64,000 nucleotides of DNA, from positions 62,001 through 126,000 of the forward strand of contig NZ_BAAAEP010000003.1 in NCBI RefSeq assembly GCF_039523075.1. The letters run 5' to 3'. This stretch comes from Caenispirillum bisanense. GTDB lineage: Bacteria; Pseudomonadota; Alphaproteobacteria; Rhodospirillales; Rhodospirillaceae. Within the stretch, counting starts at the first letter, position 1; every line of letters begins with the position of its first letter. The notes under the pieces were generated by a model that worked only from the letters and a program-made list of their open reading frames with translations, was not told the origin of the DNA and ran no database searches. Below are positions 8,657-18,281 of this stretch, one piece after another. Both the position numbers and the translations under genes were made by a program.

Positions 8657-10846
8657 TCAGGCGTCGGCGGTGGCGGCGGTTGCGACCGCCTCCGCCTGCG
8701 CCGGTGCCGGGTCGGCGGCGGCGATGTCGAAGACCACCGCCGCGCCGCCCTCGGCCGCCGCCGCCACGTCCACGTTGCCGCCGCCGCACTCGATCAGGCG
8801 GCGGACCAGCGACAGGCCGATGCCGGTGCTGCGGCTGCCGGGATCGGGGTGCAGGCGTTCGAACAGCCGGAAGACGCGCTCCCGGAACTCGGGCGGAATG
8901 CCGTGGCCGTTGTCGGCCACCCGGAAGACGACGCGGTCGCCGTCCATGCGGGCGTCGATGCTCAGGCGAAGGGGGCGGTCCGGGCGGTGGTAGCGGATGG
9001 CGTTGTCGATCAGCGCCTCGAAGATGCAGCGCAGGCGGCGGCGGTCGAAGTTCACCGCCGGCAGGTCGCCCACCGTCGCCTCGGCGCCCACCGCCTCCAG
9101 ATCCGCCGCCCGGTGGGCCAGTTCTTCCTCCGCCACCGCCCGCGCGTCCACCCGCTCCACCTGGCGCGGCGGCTGACCGGCGGCGAGGTAGATCTCCACG
9201 TCGCGGATGAGACTGCGCATCTGCATGGCCTCCGCCTCCAGCTTGGCGAAGGTGACGCCGTGGGTTTCCTCGGCGCCGGTGCAGGTCTCGCCGATGCGGC
9301 GGCGCAGCAGGTGGGCGAAGGTGACCACCCGCCGCACCGGCTCTTGCAGGTGGTGGGCCATGACTTCCGCCAGCCGGCTCATTTCCTCGTTGGAGTGGCG
9401 GAGGGCGGCGATGATGCTTTCCCGCTCCCGCTCGCGCGCCTTCTGGGCGGTGATGTCGCGGAACACGGTGACGGTGCCGCGGACCGCGCCGTTCTCCACC
9501 AGCGGCACGCTCTTGACCTCGGTGGGGAAGGAGCGGCCCGACTTGCCGACGAACACTTCCTCGCCCTGATAGGCCTGGCCGGAACGCACGGTGCGGAAGA
9601 TGGGGCAGTCCTCCAGCGGCAAGCCGCCGGAGACGGCATGGCCGTGGATCAGGTCGTGGATGGACCGGCCGAGAACCTCGCCGGCGCCATAGCCGATGAG
9701 ACCGGTTCCGGCCGCGTTGATGAAGGTGGCGCGACCCTCGGCATCAAGCACGTACAGGCCGTCGGCCATGGTCTGGGTGATGACCTCCAGCCGGTTGCGC
9801 TCCTGCGCCAGGGCGGCGCGCTGGCGCAGCAGGCGGCAGACCAGGGCGAAGGTCAGCGCCAGGACCAGGGTGACCACCAGCAGCGCCACCTGGAACTCGC
9901 GCCGGAACACCGCCAGGATCTCGGTGGGGGTGTAGGAGATGACGTAGCCGGCCAGTTCCCCGGTCAGATCCCGCACCGGCACGAAGGACACGGCCACATC
10001 CCGCCCCTGGGCGCGGGCGCCGACGGTGAAGGTGTCGCCGCTGTTCATCGCCTGCTGGACGCCGTCGTCGTCGCGCAGGCTGAGGTTGGCGGCACCGCTG
10101 AGGGGGGAGAGGTCGGGAACGTCGGGAAACAGCTCCGGCAGCGGGTCTTCCACCCAGAACTCGGGGTGGATGGCGGATTCGGTGTACAACTGCTCCTGCC
10201 CGTCGAACAGCACCGAGGCGACCACCGCCCGCCGGACCACGAAATCATACTCCCGCGCCGGGTCGAGCGCCGCCATGGCCTCGCGGATGGCCTGGAAGGA
10301 AATGCTGATCTCCACCGCCCCCAGGTGCTGGCCGTGGTAGGCGATGGGATAGGCGAAGCGGAAGCCGGACATGATCTTGCCGGCTTCGAACGCCTGCACC
10401 GGCCGCCGCTCGGCATTGGCGAGGCGGAGGGCGGGGCGGACGCTCAGAACCTCGTCGCCGGCGCGGTCGGGCTGGTGCATGCGCAGATAGCTGGTGCCGT
10501 CGGCCAGCACGAAGTGGAACTGACGGACGTTGTTCTCCACCAGGTTCAGGTAGGCGGGATACAGCGCCCGGTACAGCCGGCCGCGGGCGAGGGCGCGGGC
10601 CTCGCCGGTGCTCGCCGCGCCCTCCGCCAGCAGGGCCAGGATGTCGTCGCGCGCCACCACCTCCTGGTACACGGTCTGGGTCGCCAGGCTGTACATCTGG
10701 ATGCTGGCGCTATAGGCGGTGGACAGGAACTCGGTGTACTGGGCGAGGTACTGGCGTTCCTTGTCGGCGCGCACGTAGTCGAGGAACAGGGCGGCCAGCA
10801 GCCCCGCCAGCAGGAACGGCAGCACCGTCACCGCAGCCCGCCTCAT
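8657..10846 (-). CDS. Membrane sensor histidine kinase with periplasmic Cache-like sensor and PAS domain
   Basis: The 729-residue product starts at ATG 10846 (MRRAAVTVLPFLLAGLL), overlapping the upstream gene by four bases. A first membrane helix is followed by a periplasmic double-Cache-like region (residues ~30-310), a second membrane helix near VALLVVTLVLALTFALVC, a PAS domain (YVLDAEGRATFINAAG) with the PAC-like ITAQKARERE, then the phosphoacceptor helix MAHHLQEPVRR and an ATPase domain with DNAIRYHRPD, DNGHGIP and GIGLSLVRRLI. No response regulator gene is adjacent. It is paired with a PhnD-like binding protein, which probably presents the signal. Confidence 0.88.
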   Translation of the reverse strand: MRRAAVTVLPFLLAGLLAALFLDYVRADKERQYLAQYTEFLSTAYSASIQMYSLATQTVYQEVVARDDILALLAEGAASTGEARALARGRLYRALYPAYLNLVENNVRQFHFVLADGTSYLRMHQPDRAGDEVLSVRPALRLANAERRPVQAFEAGKIMSGFRFAYPIAYHGQHLGAVEISISFQAIREAMAALDPAREYDFVVRRAVVASVLFDGQEQLYTESAIHPEFWVEDPLPELFPDVPDLSPLSGAANLSLRDDDGVQQAMNSGDTFTVGARAQGRDVAVSFVPVRDLTGELAGYVISYTPTEILAVFRREFQVALLVVTLVLALTFALVCRLLRQRAALAQERNRLEVITQTMADGLYVLDAEGRATFINAAGTGLIGYGAGEVLGRSIHDLIHGHAVSGGLPLEDCPIFRTVRSGQAYQGEEVFVGKSGRSFPTEVKSVPLVENGAVRGTVTVFRDITAQKARERERESIIAALRHSNEEMSRLAEVMAHHLQEPVRRVVTFAHLLRRRIGETCTGAEETHGVTFAKLEAEAMQMRSLIRDVEIYLAAGQPPRQVERVDARAVAEEELAHRAADLEAVGAEATVGDLPAVNFDRRRLRCIFEALIDNAIRYHRPDRPLRLSIDARMDGDRVVFRVADNGHGIPPEFRERVFRLFERLHPDPGSRSTGIGLSLVRRLIECGGGNVDVAAAAEGGAAVVFDIAAADPAPAQAEAVATAATADA

Positions 10847-11751
10847 CGCCGGCCCTCCGGGATGATGGGGCCGGGGCCAGTGGGGATGTCGTGCCAGCCG
10901 CCCATGGCCCGCAGGGCGTCGTAGTCGCCGTCGGCGGCCGGCTCGGCGCCGTAGCGGAAGTTGACGCCCCACTGAGCCATGCGGTCCTTGTCGGACCCGG
11001 CGGGGTCGAGGGCGGTCAGCGCCGCCACCAGCCCGTCGCGCTGGGCCGCCGCCACCGTGTCGCGGTTGGCGATGAGGGCGAAGGAGGGCAGCGGCTCCGT
11101 CTCCGCCAGGATGCGCAGGCCGAGGTGGGCATACTTGCGGGCGATCGCGGTCTTGAGGCCGCCGACCTCCGCCTCGCCGCGGATGACCGCCAGGGCCACC
11201 AGATCGTGGGCGCCGAGGTAGCGCCAGCGGGTGGCGGCGATGTCGCTGCCGGCCGCCCGCAACAGGGCCGACGTCGACAGATAGCCGCAGGTGCTGAGCG
11301 GTTGCGGCAGCGCCAGAGTGGCGCCGTTAAGTCGGGCGAGGTCGGGAAGGGCATCGCCCCACGCCACCAGGGCGCAGGTATAGGCGGCACTGCCGGAGGC
11401 TTCCCGGAAGCGGACCAGCGGCTCGGCGGCGGCGAAGCCGTCGCGCAGGGTCATGTACGGCAGCGGCCCGAGGTAGGCGAGATCCACCTGGCCGGCCCGG
11501 AACCTGTCCAGCAGTTCGCCGTAATCGGTGCTGTAGACGATTTCAATGTCGACGCCCAGGCGCTGCTCCAGATACGCCAGCATGGGGCGCACCTGGGTGA
11601 TGACCGTTTCCGGCGCTTCCATGGGCAGGGGCGCGAAGCGCAGCGGCCGGGCCTTCTCCGCCGCTGCCGCAGGGGCGGGGGCAGGGCAGAAGGCAACAGC
11701 CAGCAGCAGGCCGGCCAGGGTGGCCCGCCAGGTCCATCCGCGTGTGGTCAT
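10843..11751 (-). CDS. PhnD-like periplasmic binding protein (phosphate/phosphonate-type)
   Basis: The 302-residue product has a signal peptide (WTWRATLAGLLLAVAF to about APAAAAEK) followed by a PhnD/TtrS-type periplasmic fold: RFAPLPMEAPETVITQ, YLEQRLGVDIEIVYSTDY, FRAGQVDLAYLGPLPY. The gene is translationally coupled to the sensor kinase downstream. In TtrS-type systems a PhnD-like domain is fused to the kinase. Here the two are separate proteins, so this one likely acts as the ligand-sensing partner rather than a transporter component. The start at 11751 was chosen because it gives an intact signal peptide; its ribosome binding site is weak. Confidence 0.82.
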   Translation of the reverse strand: MTTRGWTWRATLAGLLLAVAFCPAPAPAAAAEKARPLRFAPLPMEAPETVITQVRPMLAYLEQRLGVDIEIVYSTDYGELLDRFRAGQVDLAYLGPLPYMTLRDGFAAAEPLVRFREASGSAAYTCALVAWGDALPDLARLNGATLALPQPLSTCGYLSTSALLRAAGSDIAATRWRYLGAHDLVALAVIRGEAEVGGLKTAIARKYAHLGLRILAETEPLPSFALIANRDTVAAAQRDGLVAALTALDPAGSDKDRMAQWGVNFRYGAEPAADGDYDALRAMGGWHDIPTGPGPIIPEGRR

Positions 11752-12012
11752 CGTGCATGCCCAGCGCCCCAACCTGCCTTCGTCCGACAGCAGAACCGTC
11801 GAGGGCCCACCGGGAGCTTCGGGGGGCTTCGGTATACCCCCTTTTATACGCCGAGGCCCCCTTACCCTCAATTCAAAAGAGGATATGCCGGATGCCGCGA
11901 CCGGTTGTTTTGCGCGCCTCTGCCAGCGCCGAGGTTGGTCCCGCGGGCGGCTCACAGTCCCGGACCTTCGCCGTATGGTCTTGATGCCGGGTAACTCCTG
12001 GCACGACAGAAG

Positions 12013-12034
12013 TTGCAAACAATTCTCAATCGCG
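12013..12034. promoter_or_regulatory. Putative Fur-type box upstream of the metal/NMT1 ABC cluster
   Basis: An A/T-rich island in very GC-rich intergenic sequence (11752-12104) reads TTGCAAACAATTCTCAATCG. It shares the octamer ATTGAGAA, here in inverted orientation, with a second site before the TonB receptor gene. The sequence resembles Fur-family operators of proteobacteria, and iron control would suit the TonB cluster. The rest of the intergenic region holds no gene that I can support. Confidence 0.45.
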
Positions 12035-12104
12035 CTAAGCCCGCGGAGAAATCAGGGGCTTGCGCGGCGCCCACCGTCGCCGTCGCCGTGGTGGAGGTGG
12101 AACA

Positions 12105-13097
12105 ATGGTATCCTTGAACCGTCGGACGGTGCTGGCCGGACTGGCCGCCGCAGGGGCGGCGGCGGTGGTGCCGGGGGTGACGCGGGTGCGGGCGGCAGAG
12201 CCGCTGCGGAGCCTCACCCTGTGGGGGCCGCCGGCCGGGCCGTCCATCCTGCTCGTGCATGCCATCGCCACCGGCCGCCTGCGCGCCGTCGCCGACAAGG
12301 TGACCTTCAAGCCGTGGCGCGACCCCGACGAGCTGCGCGCCGGCCTCACCTCGGGCGCCATGCAGCTGTTCGTGCTGCCGACCCAGGCGGCGGCCAACCT
12401 GTTCAACCGCGGCATGGACGTGCGGCTGGTCAACGTGCTGACCAACGGCCTGCTCTACGTCGCGGCGGCCGATGGCAGCCTCACCACCCTGGCGTCGCTG
12501 AAGGGGCGCAGCGTGGCGGTGCCGTTCCGCAACGACACGCCGGACGTGATCTTCCGCCGCCTGCTGCGGGCCGAGGGCATCGCCGAGGCGGAGCTTGACC
12601 TGCGCTTCACCGGCACACCCATGGAGGCGGCGCAACTGCTCGCCACCGGCCGCATCGACGCCGCCTTGCTGCCGGAACCGGCGGCCAGCGCGGCGATCCT
12701 GAGGGCATCGCTGGCCGGCACCACCCTGACCCGGGTCATCGACCTGCAGGCCGAATGGGCCCGCATAACCGGCCTGCCGCCCGCCCTGCCGCAGGCCGGG
12801 CTGGGGGTGACCGGCGGGTTCCTGGACAGCCATCCGCAGGTGGTGCAGGCGGTTCATGCCGCCCTGGCGGCGGCGGTGGCGGAGGTCAATGCCGCCCCAT
12901 TGGAGGCCGCCGCCGGCGCCGCCTCCGCCCTCGGCCTGCCGCAGCCGGTCATCGCCGAGTCCGTGCGCCACTCCAACCTGGTGGCGACCCCGGCGCGGGA
13001 GGCGCAGCCGGTGCTGGAGGCGGTGTTCGCCAGCCTGGCGGAGGCCGACCCCGGCATCGTCGGCGGCGGCATCCCGCCCGCCGGCTTCTACCTCTAG
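12105..13097 (+). CDS. NMT1/SsuA-type ABC substrate-binding protein with Tat-like signal
   Basis: The 330-residue product begins MVSLNRRTVLAGLAAAGAAA, a twin-arginine-like signal peptide. The mature part has the NMT1/nitrate-sulfonate binding fold: SLTLWGPPAGPSILLVHAIATG, LRAGLTSGAMQLFVLPTQAAANL, TLASLKGRSVAVPF, and AALLPEPAAS. ATG 12105 follows GGAGGTGG. A permease gene follows after 15 bases, while the matching ATPase comes after the TonB receptor. Binding proteins of this fold take up many small molecules. A Fur-like box in front and the TonB receptor suggest an iron- or metal-linked ligand. Confidence 0.85.
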   Translation: MVSLNRRTVLAGLAAAGAAAVVPGVTRVRAAEPLRSLTLWGPPAGPSILLVHAIATGRLRAVADKVTFKPWRDPDELRAGLTSGAMQLFVLPTQAAANLFNRGMDVRLVNVLTNGLLYVAAADGSLTTLASLKGRSVAVPFRNDTPDVIFRRLLRAEGIAEAELDLRFTGTPMEAAQLLATGRIDAALLPEPAASAAILRASLAGTTLTRVIDLQAEWARITGLPPALPQAGLGVTGGFLDSHPQVVQAVHAALAAAVAEVNAAPLEAAAGAASALGLPQPVIAESVRHSNLVATPAREAQPVLEAVFASLAEADPGIVGGGIPPAGFYL

Positions 13098-13112
13098 GCG
13101 GGAGCGGCGGCC

Positions 13113-13925
13113 ATGACAGTCCTCCTGCTCGACCGGTTGGCGCGGGCCGGGCGCTTCCTGTGGTCAGCCTGGGCCGGGCTCACTGGCCTCGCCCTGGTGG
13201 CGGCGGCGTGGCAGGCCGGGCACGAGCTGTACGGCGACTTCATCCTGTCGGCCCCGGCCGCCACCCTGTTGCGGGCGGCGGAACTGCTGGCCGATGCCGA
13301 GGCTCAGGCGCTGGTGGTGGAAACGGTGCGCCGCGCCACCCAGGGCTTCCTGCTCGCCGCCGCCGCCGGAGCCGCCGCCGGCCTCGCCGCCGGCTATTCG
13401 CCCGCGACCATGCGGGCCATGCGTCCCATCGTCACCGTCCTGCTGGGTGTGCCGCCGATTGCCTGGATCGTGCTGGCGATGATCTGGTTCGGGTCCTCCG
13501 ACGGCACGGTGCTGACTACCATCCTGGTGGCGGCGACGCCCATGACCTTCGTCGGCGTGGCGGAAGGCGTCATGGCCCGCGACCGCAAGCTCGACGACAT
13601 GGCGACGGCCTTCGGTGCCGGGCCGCTGCTGCGGCTGTGGACGCTCGGCCTGCGGCATGTCTCGGCCTACCTGTTCCCGGTCCTCACCGTCTCCCTCGGC
13701 ACCGCCTTCAAGGTGGCGGTGATGGCCGAACTGCTGGCCAATACCGGCGGCATCGGTGGGGCACTGGCCCTGGCGCGCTCCAACCTGGATGTCACCACGG
13801 CCCTGGCCTGGGTGCTGATCGCCGTCGCCGGGCTGGTGGCGGTGGAGTACCTGCTGGTCCACCCGGTGCGGGCGGAGTTCGAGCGCTGGCGCGATGCAGC
13901 ACGGCCGTGGGGCGTCAAGCGCTGA
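13113..13925 (+). CDS. ABC transporter permease, SsuC/TauC family
   Basis: The 270-residue inner-membrane protein has about six hydrophobic segments and the binding-protein-dependent permease loop around AEGVMARDRKLDDMATAFGAG, which contacts the ATPase. Residues TVLLGVPPIAWIVLAMIWFG match the SsuC/TauC family. It lies between the binding protein and the TonB receptor and is probably co-expressed with both. Confidence 0.88.
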   Translation: MTVLLLDRLARAGRFLWSAWAGLTGLALVAAAWQAGHELYGDFILSAPAATLLRAAELLADAEAQALVVETVRRATQGFLLAAAAGAAAGLAAGYSPATMRAMRPIVTVLLGVPPIAWIVLAMIWFGSSDGTVLTTILVAATPMTFVGVAEGVMARDRKLDDMATAFGAGPLLRLWTLGLRHVSAYLFPVLTVSLGTAFKVAVMAELLANTGGIGGALALARSNLDVTTALAWVLIAVAGLVAVEYLLVHPVRAEFERWRDAARPWGVKR

Positions 13926-13997
13926 CCCGGCGGCCTTCCGCGCCCGCCGTCCCCCCGACTTGACCAAAGACAAGGAGCCAGGGCAGGGGTATCCGTT

Positions 13998-14019
13998 ATT
14001 GAGAATGCGACTCACTATC
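13998..14019. promoter_or_regulatory. Putative Fur-type box upstream of the TonB receptor gene
   Basis: ATTGAGAATGCGACTCACTA lies 20 to 40 bases upstream of the receptor start, with TGAG and CTCA as inner inverted repeats. It shares ATTGAGAA with the box at 12013-12034. Position and sequence fit iron-dependent repression by a Fur-family protein. TTGACC at 13961-13966 could be part of a promoter that the box would cover. Confidence 0.5.
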
Positions 14020-14038
14020 GTTTATGAGGGGGTATGTG

Positions 14039-16282
14039 ATGAAGGGACACCTGTCAAGCCTGCGCATGGTCTCGCACGCCGCCCTGCTGGCGGGGCTCGC
14101 CGCGGCCGTGGCGCCGGCGGCGGCCTGGGCCCAGTCGGCGACGCCCGGCGCCACCGTGCAGCTGGCGCCCATCAGCGTCGAGGGCACGGCGCTGCGGCCC
14201 GAGGACCGCTCGCGCGAGGTGCTGGAGGCACTGCCCGGCGGCACCGCCGTGGTCACCGCCGGCGAGCTTGAGGGCCGCGCCGACCTGACGCTTTCCGATG
14301 CCTTGTCGGGGGTGCCGGGGGTGGTGGTGCAGGACTTCTTCGGCGGCAACGATCAGCCGCGGGTGCAGATCCGCGGCTCCGGCCTGCAGCAGAACCCGGT
14401 GGAGCGCGGCGTGCTCGCCCTGCAGGACGGTCTGCCCCTCAACCGCGCCGACGGCTCCTACATCGTCGGCCTCGCCAATCCGCGGACGGCGGAGGTGATC
14501 GAGGTCTATCGCGGCTATACCGCCAACCGCCTGGGGGCGGCCATGCTCGGCGGCGCCATCAACTTCGTGTCGCCCACCGGCACCTCCGACCCCGGCGTGG
14601 TGGTTACGGCGGAAGGCGGCAGTTTCGGTCATGCCAAGGGGACCTTGCAGGCCGGCGGCCGCCTGGGCGATGTCGACGGGCTGGTCCAGCTCGGCCACAG
14701 CCGGCGCGACGGATACCGCGAGTACAACGGCTCCGACCGCACCAGCATCGACGCCAACCTCGGCGCCGAGTTGAGCGATGCCATCTCCACCCGCTTCTTC
14801 GCCGGTTTCACCGACCTCAGCTTCGATGTCGCCGGGCCGCTGCCCAAGTCGCTGCTGGAGGCGGACCCGGAGGCGGTGCATCGCGGGCCGGTGGTGGTCG
14901 GCGGCGTCGCCCGTCAGCCCGGCCCCAACGTGCTGCGCGACCGGCCGCAGCGGGAGTCGCAGCAGTACCGCATCGGCAACCGCACCTCCTTCACCTACGA
15001 CAGCCACCTGATCGACGTCGGCGCCGGCTACACCTACACCGACGATGCCTTCCGCTTCCCCATTTCCTCCGGCGTGCGCGAGATCGAGGGCGGCGACGCC
15101 ACCCTGGTCGCCCGCTATGCCTATGCCCCCGACGCCGCCGCGCCGCTGCCGCTGGTCGACACCAGCATCCGCTACGTGGTCGGCTCGGCGGAGCGCAGCG
15201 ACTACCTCAACCTCGGCGGCACCCGCGGGCCGCTGTTCGGCCGTAACGACCTGGACGCCCGGACCCTGTCGCTGCACGCCGGCCTCAACCTGCCGCTGGG
15301 CGAGCAGGTGACCCTGTCGCCGGCCGTCACCTACGCCTACGCCACCCGCGAAAGCACCGACACCTTCGGCGCCGCCCTGCGGCCGACCGCCGCCTACAGC
15401 CCCATGAACCCGTCGGTGCGCCTTCCCAATGGCGCCGTGCCGGCCGGCGATACCAGCTACGACCGCACCTATTCCGCGGTGAGCCCGAGCCTCGGCCTGT
15501 CCTACCGGCCGCACCCGGATCACATGGTGTTCGCCGCCATCAGCCGCAGCTTCGAGCCGCCGACCCACGACGACCTGCTGGCGACCGTTAACGGCACCCC
15601 CAACAGCAGCGCCGGCCGCCCCAATCCGGCCGCTCCGGCGGCGGCTGCGGCGGCCTACCGCACCCCCGACCTGGACGCCCAGACCGCGACCACCGTCGAA
15701 GCCGGCTGGCGCGGCCGCCTCGGCCCGGTGGCGGTGGATGCGGTGACCTACTATTCGTGGGTGAAGGACGAACTGCTGAGCCTGCGCGACGAGACCGGCG
15801 CCTCCCTCGGTGCCGTCAATGCCGACGATACCCGCCACTTCGGCGTCGAACTGGGCGCCACCGCCGCCCTCACCGACGACCTGACGGCGCGGCTGGCCTA
15901 TACCTACCAGGACTTCCGCTTCCACGACGACCCGGTGCGCGGCAACAACCGCCTGGCCGGGGCGCCCGAGCATGTCGTCACCCTGTCGGCCCGCTATGCC
16001 GTCACCGATGCGCTGGCGGTGGGGGCGGAGCTGGATTGGCTGCCCACCCGCACGCCAGTGGACAACATGAACACGCTCTACCGCGACGCCTATGCCACCG
16101 TGTCGCTGCGGGCGGATTACCAGCTGACCGACGGCATCACCCTCTATGGCGAGGCCCGCAACCTGTTCGACGAGACCTATGCCTCGTCGTCGCTGGTGGT
16201 GGACCAGGCGCGGCCCGATCAGGCGGCCTTCATGCCGGGGGACGGCCGCTCGTTCTACATGGGCATCAAGGCCGCCTTCTGA
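14039..16282 (+). CDS. TonB-dependent outer-membrane receptor
   Basis: The 747-residue product has a signal peptide (HAALLAGLAAAVAPAAAWAQ), a TonB-box-like stretch with the plug domain after it (DLTLSDALSGVPGVVVQDF, QIRGSGLQQNPVERG, RLGAAMLGGAINFVSPTG), a long beta-barrel and a C-terminal aromatic residue (YMGIKAAF) as required for insertion. ATG 14039 is chosen over 14024 because GAGGGGG lies at a good distance upstream. It takes a large or scarce substrate across the outer membrane. The flanking ABC genes would move it, or what it releases, across the inner membrane. Substrate unknown. Confidence 0.93.
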   Translation: MKGHLSSLRMVSHAALLAGLAAAVAPAAAWAQSATPGATVQLAPISVEGTALRPEDRSREVLEALPGGTAVVTAGELEGRADLTLSDALSGVPGVVVQDFFGGNDQPRVQIRGSGLQQNPVERGVLALQDGLPLNRADGSYIVGLANPRTAEVIEVYRGYTANRLGAAMLGGAINFVSPTGTSDPGVVVTAEGGSFGHAKGTLQAGGRLGDVDGLVQLGHSRRDGYREYNGSDRTSIDANLGAELSDAISTRFFAGFTDLSFDVAGPLPKSLLEADPEAVHRGPVVVGGVARQPGPNVLRDRPQRESQQYRIGNRTSFTYDSHLIDVGAGYTYTDDAFRFPISSGVREIEGGDATLVARYAYAPDAAAPLPLVDTSIRYVVGSAERSDYLNLGGTRGPLFGRNDLDARTLSLHAGLNLPLGEQVTLSPAVTYAYATRESTDTFGAALRPTAAYSPMNPSVRLPNGAVPAGDTSYDRTYSAVSPSLGLSYRPHPDHMVFAAISRSFEPPTHDDLLATVNGTPNSSAGRPNPAAPAAAAAAYRTPDLDAQTATTVEAGWRGRLGPVAVDAVTYYSWVKDELLSLRDETGASLGAVNADDTRHFGVELGATAALTDDLTARLAYTYQDFRFHDDPVRGNNRLAGAPEHVVTLSARYAVTDALAVGAELDWLPTRTPVDNMNTLYRDAYATVSLRADYQLTDGITLYGEARNLFDETYASSSLVVDQARPDQAAFMPGDGRSFYMGIKAAF

Positions 16283-16293
16283 GGAGACGTCGC

Positions 16294-17049
16294 ATGGACG
16301 ACCCGGCCCTGACGCTGCGCGCCGTCGGCCACGCCTACCTGGGGCGCACCGTCATCGACGCCGTCGACCTGACGATGGCCGCCGGCGAGGTGGTGGCGCT
16401 GGTCGGGCCGTCCGGCTGCGGCAAGAGCACCCTGGCGCACATCGCCGCCGGGGTGGTCGACCCGGTGCGCGGCAGCGTCCGCCGCGCCTACCGCCGCCAC
16501 GCCATGGTGTTCCAGGAACCGCGCCTGCTGCCGTGGGCGACCGCCCGCGACAACATCGCCTATCCGCTGCGGCTCGGGCGCCTGTCGCGGCGCGACCGCC
16601 GGGCGCGGGCGGAGCAGGCGGCGGCCCGGGTGGCGCTGGAGGCACGCGATCTCGACAAATACCCGGCCGAACTGTCGGGCGGCATGCGCCAGCGCGCCGC
16701 CATCGCCCGCGCGCTGGTGGTGGAGCCTGACTTCCTGTACTTCGACGAGCCCTTCACCGCCCTCGACGTCGCCCTCAAGCGGCGGATGCAGGATCTGGTC
16801 ATCGAGGCGTCGGCGCAGATGCGCTTCGCCGCCCTGTTCATCACCCACGACCTGCTGGAGGCGGCCCGCATCGCCCACCGCATCGCCGTGATGGACGTGT
16901 CCGGGCGCGGCATCCTCGGCGTGCGGGCGGTTCCCGGCGAACCGGGCGGCCGCAGCGACATGGACCTGTTCCGGCTGGTCGCCGACCTGCTCGCCGACGA
17001 CCCCGTCTTCCGCCACATCCACGACGTTGACGAAAGGCGGCTGGCATGA
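16294..17049 (+). CDS. ABC transporter ATPase, SsuB/TauB family
   Basis: The 251-residue product has Walker A GPSGCGKSTL, Q-loop region AMVFQEPRLLPW, signature LSGGMRQRAAIARAL, Walker B FLYFDEPFTALD and the switch histidine in LFITHDLLEAAR. It completes the NMT1-type importer whose binding protein and permease are encoded before the TonB receptor. It overlaps the NnrS gene by four bases. Confidence 0.92.
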   Translation: MDDPALTLRAVGHAYLGRTVIDAVDLTMAAGEVVALVGPSGCGKSTLAHIAAGVVDPVRGSVRRAYRRHAMVFQEPRLLPWATARDNIAYPLRLGRLSRRDRRARAEQAAARVALEARDLDKYPAELSGGMRQRAAIARALVVEPDFLYFDEPFTALDVALKRRMQDLVIEASAQMRFAALFITHDLLEAARIAHRIAVMDVSGRGILGVRAVPGEPGGRSDMDLFRLVADLLADDPVFRHIHDVDERRLA

Positions 17050-18281
17050 CCGCGACCGTCCGCCGCCGGCCCCGCACCCGCACCCCGACCCTGGCGGCGC
17101 TGGCCCCGATCCTGGGCGACGAGGGGCTGCGGCTGTTCTTCCCCCTCTCGGCCCTGCATCTGGCCCTGTGGCCGGTGCTGTGGGCCATTGTCGGCGGCTT
17201 CGCGCTGCCCTTCGACGAGCCGCTGCCGCCGACCCTGCGGCACGGCCATGAAATGCTCGTCGGCGGCTTCGGCGCCGCCCTCATCGGCTTCGTCACCACG
17301 GCGGTGCCGGAATGGAGCAACATCGACCGCCTGCGCGGCCGGCCGCTGTTCGTGCTGGCGGCGCTGTGGGCGGTGGGGCGGCTGGCCGGCCTGCTGGCGG
17401 CGGCGCCGCTGAGCCTGGTCGGCGCCGTGGCCGATGCCCTGTGGCTGGTGGCGCTGCCGGTCTATGTGCTGGTGGTGCTGGTGCGCCGCCGCCGTGCCCG
17501 GCTGCTCGGCATGGTGCTGTGGCTGTCGGCCCTGGCGGCGGCGGGGGTGACCCTGCAGGCGGCCATCGTGCTGGCCGATGTGGAGCTGGCGGCGGCGGCG
17601 CTGCAGGCGGTGGCGCTGGTTTACGTCGGGCTGCTGGGGCTGGTGCTGGGGCGCATCACCGTGCCGGTCACCAACCTGATCCTCGACCCGACCGAGACCA
17701 CCTCGCCCTACCGGCCGCATCCGGGGCGCCTCAACCTGGCGCCGGGAATGGCGGCGGTGGCCCTGGCGGGGACGGTGGCGGGGCTGTCGCCGGCGGTGAC
17801 CGGATACCTGCTGATCGGCGCCGGAGCCGCCTTCCTCGACCGCACCGGCGAGGTCTTCGTCGGCCGCGAAGCCTTCCGCACCGCCCTGCTGGCCCCGGCC
17901 CTGGCGAGCCTGATGGCCGGCCTGGGCCTGGGGCTGATGGGGCTGGCGCGGCTGGGGGCGCCCTTTCCCGAAACGCCGGCCCTGCACCTGGTGATGATGG
18001 GGGGGCTCGGCCTCGCCGTGCTGACCGTGTTCGCCGTCGCCGGGCTGATGCACACCGGCCGCCGCCTGACCATGCTGCCCCGCGCGGTGCCGGCCGCCGT
18101 GGCGCTGCTGGTGGCCGCCGTGGTGCTGCGGGTGGGGCCGGACCTCGGCCTCATGCCCGCCCCGCCGGGACCGCCGCACGCCCTGGCGGCGGTGCTGTGG
18201 GCCGGCTCCTTCCTGCTGTGGCTGTGGCGCTACTGGCCCATGCTCAGCCGACCGAATGCGAGCGATGACAAGATCTGCTGA
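17046..18281 (+). CDS. NnrS family membrane protein
   Basis: The 411-residue product is very hydrophobic, with about twelve membrane segments, and has the NnrS landmarks RHGHEMLVGGFGAALIGFV, PEWSN near the N-terminus and HLVMMGGLG later. NnrS is a heme- and copper-containing membrane protein linked to nitric oxide stress and denitrification. Coupling to the ABC ATPase gene (ATGA overlap) places it in the uptake operon, so it may use or protect the imported metal compound. No nitrite or NO reductase gene is present nearby. Confidence 0.85.
   Translation: MTATVRRRPRTRTPTLAALAPILGDEGLRLFFPLSALHLALWPVLWAIVGGFALPFDEPLPPTLRHGHEMLVGGFGAALIGFVTTAVPEWSNIDRLRGRPLFVLAALWAVGRLAGLLAAAPLSLVGAVADALWLVALPVYVLVVLVRRRRARLLGMVLWLSALAAAGVTLQAAIVLADVELAAAALQAVALVYVGLLGLVLGRITVPVTNLILDPTETTSPYRPHPGRLNLAPGMAAVALAGTVAGLSPAVTGYLLIGAGAAFLDRTGEVFVGREAFRTALLAPALASLMAGLGLGLMGLARLGAPFPETPALHLVMMGGLGLAVLTVFAVAGLMHTGRRLTMLPRAVPAAVALLVAAVVLRVGPDLGLMPAPPGPPHALAAVLWAGSFLLWLWRYWPMLSRPNASDDKIC

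Noticed and set aside
427..18268. Long open frames antisense or out of frame to the metabolic genes, some over 500 codons
   Set aside because: They are shadows caused by the very high GC content and few stop codons. Their residue composition is abnormal and the opposite frames encode well-conserved proteins.
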